From Pseudomonadota bacterium (GTDB lineage Bacteria > Pseudomonadota > Alphaproteobacteria > Azospirillales > Azospirillaceae): a stretch of 64,000 bases of DNA. Made by a program: the position numbers and the translations under genes. This document shows positions 57,645-64,000 of this stretch, in pieces. Numbering within the stretch: position 1 is the first letter of the stretch; each line of letters begins with the position of its first letter. The notes below the pieces were generated by a model, which saw only the letters and a program-made list of their open reading frames with translations, searched no databases and was not told the DNA's origin. The DNA lies in contig JAFAFA010000073.1 of the NCBI GenBank assembly GCA_023423695.1, forward strand, positions 124,001 through 188,000. Reading direction: 5' to 3'.

Positions 57645-57721
57645 CCCGATCCGAAAGCGCGGCCCATTCGGGCGCGCTTGAGAACCAAAGACATTCGCTT
57701 AAGACCAAGGAGTGTCACACC

Positions 57722-58039
57722 ATGAAGTTCAAACCGCTTCACGACCGCGTTCTGGTCCGCCGCGTCGAATCCGATACCAAGACGAAGGGCGGCATCATCA
57801 TCCCCGACACCGCCAAGGAAAAGCCGCAGGAAGGCGAAGTCATCGCCGTCGGCGCGGGCGCGCGGGACGAGGCCGGCAAGCTGGTGGCCCTCGATGTGAA
57901 GCCCGGCGACCGCGTGCTGTTCGGCAAATGGTCCGGCACCGAGGTGAAGATCGACGGCGAGGATTTCCTGATCATGAAGGAGAGCGACATCCTCGGCGTG
58001 ATCGAGGGTGCCGCCGAACCCGCCAGGAAGGCCGCTTAA
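57722..58039 (+). CDS. groES: Co-chaperonin GroES
   Basis: 105 residues, slightly longer than the usual 95-97. The family opening KFKPLHDRVLVRRVESDTKT and mobile loop KTKGGIIIPDTAKEKPQ are intact, as is the roof loop VGAGARDEAGKLV. The C-terminus DILGVIEGAAEPARKAA has a short extension. It caps GroEL. The GroEL gene starts 19 bp later with ribosome site GGGGAGGA. Confidence 0.97.
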   Translation: MKFKPLHDRVLVRRVESDTKTKGGIIIPDTAKEKPQEGEVIAVGAGARDEAGKLVALDVKPGDRVLFGKWSGTEVKIDGEDFLIMKESDILGVIEGAAEPARKAA

Positions 58040-58058
58040 GCAGGGGAGGAACAGGACC

Positions 58059-59684
<1,626 letters not shown>

Positions 59685-59743
59685 GCCGGGCCTTTCCGAC
59701 AGGCCTCCCAGCCGAACGGTTTCGGACCGGATGTTCCCTGGAC

Positions 59744-59777
59744 GGGGTCGCGCCACACCGGCGCGGCCCCATTTTTT
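59744..59777 (+). terminator. Terminator after groEL
   Basis: GGGGTCGCGCC pairs with GGCGCGGCCCC (59,760-59,770) around a short loop, followed by TTTTTT. Stops groESL transcription before the convergent kinase gene. Confidence 0.85.
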
Positions 59778-59778
59778 C

Positions 59779-60798
59779 TCAATGGACGAATGACTTGCCC
59801 GGTTCCGGCAGGGGAAAGCGCAGGGTTGCTTTCACTCCCTCCTTCGGCAGCGGCTGAATGTCCAAATTCCCGCGCAGCTGCTGGGCCAACTGCTGCATGA
59901 TCTTGCCGCCCAGCCCGGTCCCCTGCGGCTGACCCGACAGGATGCCGACCCCATCGTCGCAGACGCGCAGCACGCAGTCCTTCCCCTCCCTGCGGAAGCT
60001 GAGGTCGATCCGACCGGAGCGGCCATCGGGAAAGGCGTATTTCAGCGCATTGGTGATCAGCTCGTTGGCGATGGTGCCGACCGCAATAGCGACGGCCATG
60101 TCCAGGACGACGTCCTCCACCTCGGCGTTGACCGCCACCGGCCGCACCCCGACCACGCCGAGCTGGAGATCCTCCACAAGGCTTTCCAGGAACTCCTTGG
60201 AATTGACCACGGTGACGCCCTCGACACGGCGCAGGCGGACATAGACCCGGGCCAGCACGCCGATACGCTCGATGGTGCCACTGACGATGTCCTGCGGCTT
60301 CTCCGACCGGTGGGCCGCCAGCATCAGTTGGGCGCAGATCTGCTGCAGGTCGTTGCGGATCCGATGGTGGATCTCGTGCAGCATCAGTTCCTTTTCCTCG
60401 TTGACCGCGGACAGCTGGTCCGAGGACAGGCGGAGCTGCTTGTTCGCCCGGTGCAGGGCATCCGCGGCCGCGGCGATGCCGAACCCCAATGCCATATAGA
60501 TGAGGAAGGCCAGCCGGTCGCCCGGGTCCGCGATCCATAGCAATCCCTCGGGCTTCATGAAGAACCAGGCCGAACACAGCCCCGACAGAATCACGGCCAC
60601 AAATCCCGATCCGCGGTCGAACAGGATTGAAACCAGAAAGATAGTGGGGATGAAGACGAGAAACGGATATTTGTAGAGAAGCGGATCGAGCATGTAGCGC
60701 ACAAGCGCCGTCACCCCAACCAGCAGCAGTGTAATTCCGTAGCGCGCCCAGGCGGAACGCGGCAAGCTGGACGACAGCCGATACAAGACCTTTTCCAT
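59779..60798 (-). CDS. Membrane sensor histidine kinase (HWE/HisKA_2 type)
   Basis: 339 residues from MEKVLYRLSSSLPRSAWARY. The DUF4118-like membrane part has four hydrophobic spans (GITLLLVGVTALVRYML; YPFLVFIPTIFLVSILF). The kinase part has LMLHEIHHRIRNDLQQIC (phospho-acceptor His of HisKA_2), NELITNALKYAFPDG (N box) and CDDGVGILSGQPQGTGLGG (G box). A response regulator is not adjacent, so its partner is elsewhere. HWE kinases of this class often serve general stress or light responses. Confidence 0.9.
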   Translation of the reverse strand: MEKVLYRLSSSLPRSAWARYGITLLLVGVTALVRYMLDPLLYKYPFLVFIPTIFLVSILFDRGSGFVAVILSGLCSAWFFMKPEGLLWIADPGDRLAFLIYMALGFGIAAAADALHRANKQLRLSSDQLSAVNEEKELMLHEIHHRIRNDLQQICAQLMLAAHRSEKPQDIVSGTIERIGVLARVYVRLRRVEGVTVVNSKEFLESLVEDLQLGVVGVRPVAVNAEVEDVVLDMAVAIAVGTIANELITNALKYAFPDGRSGRIDLSFRREGKDCVLRVCDDGVGILSGQPQGTGLGGKIMQQLAQQLRGNLDIQPLPKEGVKATLRFPLPEPGKSFVH

Positions 60799-61015
60799 AC
60801 CGCGCGCACGATTCACGACGACAGGACTCCGAACAGCAGGACGGAACCCATAACAGTCGAACTCGGGATTCGGCCGGCGCGAATGCAAGGATGCGAATGA
60901 TAATGTGTGGCCGTCATTCGCGCGCCCGGCCGGAGGAATTCTTTCGGCGAACGGATCTTGGCCGCCCCGCCGACACCCCCATCTGCAAGGCCAAACCGCT
61001 CACCGGAGGATCGTG

Positions 61016-62161
61016 ATGCGCAGCACCCTGACCCTGTCGGCCGCCCTTCTCGCCGCCCTTGCCGCCTCCCCTGCCCCGGCCCAATCGCAATCGGGGACGG
61101 GAACGGTGATCAAGACCGTCCAGACCGGCGCCGGCCCTGTGGCGGTCAGCCGGTTCGCCGATGGGTTGGATCGGCCATGGGGCATCGACTTCCTGCCGGA
61201 CGGCCGGGCGCTGGTGACGGAAAAGCCCGGTCGGCTGCGCATCGTGGCGCGCGACGGCACCCTCTCCGCCCCGCTCAGCGGCACGCCCAAGGTTCTGGTC
61301 CAGGGCCAGGGCGGGCTGATGGACGTGGCGGTCGATCCGCAATTCGCACAGAACCGGACCATCTATCTCGCCTATGCCGAAGCCGGGGATAACGGCCTGT
61401 CCGGGACGGCGCTGGGGCGCGGTACGCTGACCGACCGCGGCATCGAGAATTTCCAGGTCATCTTCCGCCAGTCGCCCAAGGTGGACGGCGGACACCATTA
61501 CGGTACCCGCATCGTCTTCTCGCCCGATGGCCACATCTTCCTGACGCTGGGCGAGCGCAACAAGATGAACCCGGCACAGGACCGCAATGCCACGCTGGGC
61601 AAGGTGGTGCGCCTGAACCGCGACGGCTCACTGCCCAAGGACAACCCCTTCGCCACCGAAGGCAAGGTGGCGGGCGCCGTCTGGTCCTACGGCCACCGCA
61701 ACATCGAGGCGGCGGCCATCGACCCGCGTACCGGCTCGCTGTGGATCGCGGAGATGGGGCCGGCCGGCGGCGACGAACTGAACCGGCCGGAGGCCGGCAA
61801 GAATTATGGCTGGCCGCTGGTCAGCTGGGGCAATCACTACGATGGCCGCGACATCCCCGACCCGCCGACCCGCAAGGACCTCACCGACGCGGTGATCCAC
61901 TGGACGCCGGTGATCTCACCGTCCGGCATGGCCTTCTACCAGGGCAGCCTGTTCCCGAACTGGCAGGGCAGCGCCCTGATCGGCGGCCTGAGCGCCAAGG
62001 GGCTGGTGCGGGTCGCCGTCGACGGCACCACCGCGAAGGAGGCGGAGCGCATTCCGCTCGACGCGCGCATCCGCGATGTGGCACAGGGTCCGGACGGCGC
62101 CCTCTATGTGATCACCGATGCGTCCGACGGCGCGGTCCTGCGGCTGGCGCCGGCGAAATAG
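61016..62161 (+). CDS. PQQ-dependent soluble aldose sugar dehydrogenase
   Basis: 381 residues with signal peptide (MRSTLTLSAALLAALAASPA) and ribosome site GGAGGA. Beta-propeller motifs: DRPWGIDFLPDGRALVTEKP, QGQGGLMDVAVDPQFAQNRT, YGTRIVFSPDGHIFLTLGER and GHRNIEAAAIDPRTGSLWIA with the family catalytic His. It oxidises aldoses in the periplasm with PQQ. It stands alone on the plus strand. Confidence 0.9.
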   Translation: MRSTLTLSAALLAALAASPAPAQSQSGTGTVIKTVQTGAGPVAVSRFADGLDRPWGIDFLPDGRALVTEKPGRLRIVARDGTLSAPLSGTPKVLVQGQGGLMDVAVDPQFAQNRTIYLAYAEAGDNGLSGTALGRGTLTDRGIENFQVIFRQSPKVDGGHHYGTRIVFSPDGHIFLTLGERNKMNPAQDRNATLGKVVRLNRDGSLPKDNPFATEGKVAGAVWSYGHRNIEAAAIDPRTGSLWIAEMGPAGGDELNRPEAGKNYGWPLVSWGNHYDGRDIPDPPTRKDLTDAVIHWTPVISPSGMAFYQGSLFPNWQGSALIGGLSAKGLVRVAVDGTTAKEAERIPLDARIRDVAQGPDGALYVITDASDGAVLRLAPAK

Positions 62162-62196
62162 CCTCCGACGGATGGGGGTGCAATGGATAGGGGCCG

Positions 62197-62679
62197 ATGA
62201 GGATCCGCGATTACCGACCGTCAGACGCCCCGGCGCTGGCGCAGATCTACGCCCGTTCCGTCCGCGGCATCGGCCCGCGCTTCTACACCGCTGAACAGGT
62301 GGAGGCCTGGGCGGCAACAGCACCGACGGTGGAGCGGGTGCGGGAGGCTTATGGCGACGGGCGGGTGGCCCTGGTCGCGGTGGACAGCGACGACCGGCCG
62401 GTCGCCTTCAGCGACGTCGAGACGGACGGCCACATCAACTTTCTCTACTGCGCCCCGGAGGCGGCCGGCCGCGGCACCATGTCGGCGCTGGTCGATGTGC
62501 TGGAGGACCGCGCGGCGGCACTGGGATATCCCCGCCTGCACGTGGAGGCGAGCGAGGCCGCCCGCCCCTTTTTCCTGCGCCGCGGCTTCACCCTGCTGGC
62601 ACGCCGCGAGCTGCGGATCGGCGACGTGCCGATCCACAACTATGCGATGGAGAAGTGGTTGGGGAAGCACATGGAATAG
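62197..62679 (+). CDS. GNAT-family N-acetyltransferase
   Basis: 160 residues. GNAT landmarks: MRIRDYRPSDAPALAQIYAR at the N-terminus, FSDVETDGHINFLYCAPEAA (beta4), GRGTMSALVDVLEDRAAALG (acetyl-CoA loop with the RGxG-like start) and LHVEASEAARPFFLRRGFTL. Substrate unknown. It lies downstream of the sugar dehydrogenase by 35 bp and may be co-transcribed. Confidence 0.87.
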   Translation: MRIRDYRPSDAPALAQIYARSVRGIGPRFYTAEQVEAWAATAPTVERVREAYGDGRVALVAVDSDDRPVAFSDVETDGHINFLYCAPEAAGRGTMSALVDVLEDRAAALGYPRLHVEASEAARPFFLRRGFTLLARRELRIGDVPIHNYAMEKWLGKHME

Positions 62680-62689
62680 GGGAAGTTGG

Positions 62690-62800
62690 CCCCCCACCTA
62701 ACCTCCCCCGCTGGGCGGGGGAGGGACTGCCGCCGAACTTTGGCAAGGCTCCTGTCCCCCTCCCCCGCCCAGCGGGGGAGGGTCGGGGTGGGGGCACGAT
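62690..62800. repeat. REP-type palindromic repeat
   Basis: Same order of units as at 50,930-51,110 (AGTTGGCCCCCCACCT, then CCCGCTGGGCGGGGGAGG). It fills the gap between the acetyltransferase and the convergent binding-protein gene. Confidence 0.7.
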
Positions 62801-62815
62801 GCTGGAACTCCCCCC

Positions 62816-63877
62816 TTACCGTTCGATTTCCTTGTTCCAGCGCTGGTTCCAGTCCGGGCGCTTCTCGTTGATGACGTCCCAGTCCACCGTCACGGCGGTC
62901 TTCATGTAGCCCTGGAACTTGTTCATCTCGTCGGCAACGTCGGCCGGCGGCTTGACCGTGGTGTTCGACGGGATCTGCGCGCCATACTGCAGGGCGGCAA
63001 GCTGCGCCTCCGGGCTCAGCAGATAGGCGGCGAGCTTCTGGGCGGCCTCGTTGTCGGGGTTCTTGGCGACGACGCATTCGCCGACCATCAGGACGACCGA
63101 GCCTTCCTTGGGCTGGACATACTCCACCGGGATGCCCTTGGCCTTCAGCGTGCCGACGCCGGTCGGAGTCAGCGGGAAGATGGCCGCCTCGCCGGTCTGC
63201 ACCATCTCCGCGATCTTGGCGGAGCTGGGGATGTATTCCAGCACGTTCGGACCGATGGTCTTGCGCCAGGTGGTGAAGCCCGGATCGACGTTGGTCTCGT
63301 TGCCGCCCTTGATGCGGTTGTACATCAGGAAGGCATGTAGGCCGAAGGAGCTGCTGGCGGCCGACTGGACGACGATCTTGCCCTTGTACTTGGCGTCGGC
63401 CAGATCCATCCAGCTGGTCGGCGGCGCCCAGCCCTTCTCCTCGAACATCGCCTTGTTATAGGCGAGGCCCGTCATGCCCATGTTCACGCCGACCGCCATG
63501 TCGCCCTTCAGGCGGGCCGACGGATAGACCTGGTCCAGAACCGGCGACGGCTCCATCTTCTGGCACAGCCCCATGCCGATGGCGCGGTACATCAGCCCGT
63601 CGTCGAGGAAGACGACGTGCATCTGCGGATTGTCCTTCTGCGCCTGCAGCTTGGCCAGGATGTCCGACGAGGTGCCGGGTACGACGACCACCTTGATGCC
63701 GGTCGCCTTCTCGAAGGCGGGGAAGACATGCTCGGTGTAGGTCTTCTCCATCGTGCCGCCGTTCATGCCAATATAGACCGTCTTGGTCTGGGCGGCGGCG
63801 GGAGTCGAAAGCGCGGCGGCGGCCGTGATGGCAACCGTGGCGAGACCGGTGAGCGACAGGGAACGCAAGGTGGGCAT
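62816..63877 (-). CDS. Substrate-binding protein of a third ABC transporter (PotD-like)
   Basis: 353 residues from MPTLRSLSLTGLATVAITAA (signal peptide ending near AAAQTKTV), ribosome site GGAGGACTGC. PotD/iron-type receptor: VYIGMNGGTMEKTYTEHVFP, NMGMTGLAYNKAMFEEKGWA, and TGEAAIFPLTPTGVGTLKA. It is next to an FAD-oxidoreductase gene on the same strand; the other transporter parts must lie outside the window. Confidence 0.9.
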   Translation of the reverse strand: MPTLRSLSLTGLATVAITAAAALSTPAAAQTKTVYIGMNGGTMEKTYTEHVFPAFEKATGIKVVVVPGTSSDILAKLQAQKDNPQMHVVFLDDGLMYRAIGMGLCQKMEPSPVLDQVYPSARLKGDMAVGVNMGMTGLAYNKAMFEEKGWAPPTSWMDLADAKYKGKIVVQSAASSSFGLHAFLMYNRIKGGNETNVDPGFTTWRKTIGPNVLEYIPSSAKIAEMVQTGEAAIFPLTPTGVGTLKAKGIPVEYVQPKEGSVVLMVGECVVAKNPDNEAAQKLAAYLLSPEAQLAALQYGAQIPSNTTVKPPADVADEMNKFQGYMKTAVTVDWDVINEKRPDWNQRWNKEIER

Positions 63878-63909
63878 GCAGTCCTCCAATGGGCCAAGGG
63901 GGAGAAGTC

Positions 63910-64000
63910 TTAAGCGGTCGGTTTGGAAGTCAAGGGCGGAAAGCGGTCGATGCGGAAGGGCTCCAGCGGCATCGGCGTCTCGCCGGTGGCGACCAACTCG
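63910..64000 (-). CDS. FAD-dependent oxidoreductase, C-terminus (partial)
   Basis: The last 29 codons, reading ELVATGETPMPLEPFRIDRF and then PPLTSKPTA before the TAA. The ELVxTGxTPxxLxPFRxDRF pattern is the end of DadA/glycine-oxidase-like flavoproteins. The gene enters from the right edge of the window and stops 33 bp before the binding-protein gene, so the two are likely in one operon. Confidence 0.6.
   Translation of the reverse strand, partial: ELVATGETPMPLEPFRIDRFPPLTSKPTA

Noticed and set aside
57500..57720. CIRCE element before groES
   Set aside because: No TTAGCACTC half or its inverted partner is present in the groES upstream region.

Overview
Organism. The DNA is GC-rich, and its chromosomal genes (glmU-glmS, groES-groEL, an HWE-type sensor kinase, a PQQ-type sugar dehydrogenase, several binding-protein ABC transporters) suggest an alphaproteobacterium. 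I infer an Azospirillum-like member of the Rhodospirillales from protein style only.

Layout. Positions 1 to about 41,860 are a lambda-type prophage whose left end lies outside the window. Late genes run leftward on the minus strand: terS (21.4 kb), terL, gpW-like connector, portal, S49 protease, scaffold-like protein, decoration protein, capsid, head-tail joining, tail terminator, tail tube, the G/GT tail chaperone with a frameshift signal, and the start of the tape measure. To the right are a methyltransferase/Gam/recombinase operon, an SOS-controlled umuDC pair, an AT-rich cargo cassette (30.4-34.5 kb) between two copies of a parA/DUF3102 locus, a lambda-O-like initiator with iterons inside its own gene, a cI/cro switch with matching operators, and the integrase (41.86 kb). 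From 42.1 kb on is chromosome: glmU, glmS, tRNA-Arg(CCG), a LacI-regulated ABC transporter with a phosphodiesterase, a second and a third transporter, groESL, a sensor kinase, a sugar dehydrogenase and an acetyltransferase.

Main discovery. The prophage terL gene is split in two by an 11.5-kb insertion (8,692-20,207) bounded by an 11-bp direct repeat. Joining the flanks at this repeat rebuilds the continuous FWNRK..GSTP stretch of a terminase. The insertion has its own integrase beside one end, an XRE regulator with a perfect inverted-repeat operator, a DUF1376 replication-type protein and a RloA/RloB (AbiL-like) defence pair. It also has three items resembling the host prophage's own: a ~90-bp sequence matching the region just upstream of terS (candidate cos site), a full-length paralogue of the prophage's scaffold-like protein, and a paralogue of its second tyrosine recombinase. 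It has no capsid, portal or tail genes. I read it as a phage satellite parked in its helper's terminase gene, with parts suited to use the helper's packaging signal and perhaps alter its capsid. An IS5-family element has inserted in it, and terL itself carries an apparent 1-nt frameshift.

How it fits together. While the satellite sits in terL, the prophage cannot make an intact large terminase; excision would be needed first. The cI operators next to cro and in the promoter of the integrase operon, and the SOS box at umuD, link induction to excision and replication. ParA plus two copies of a 24-bp palindrome and an iteron origin hint that the prophage can also live as a plasmid-like replicon.
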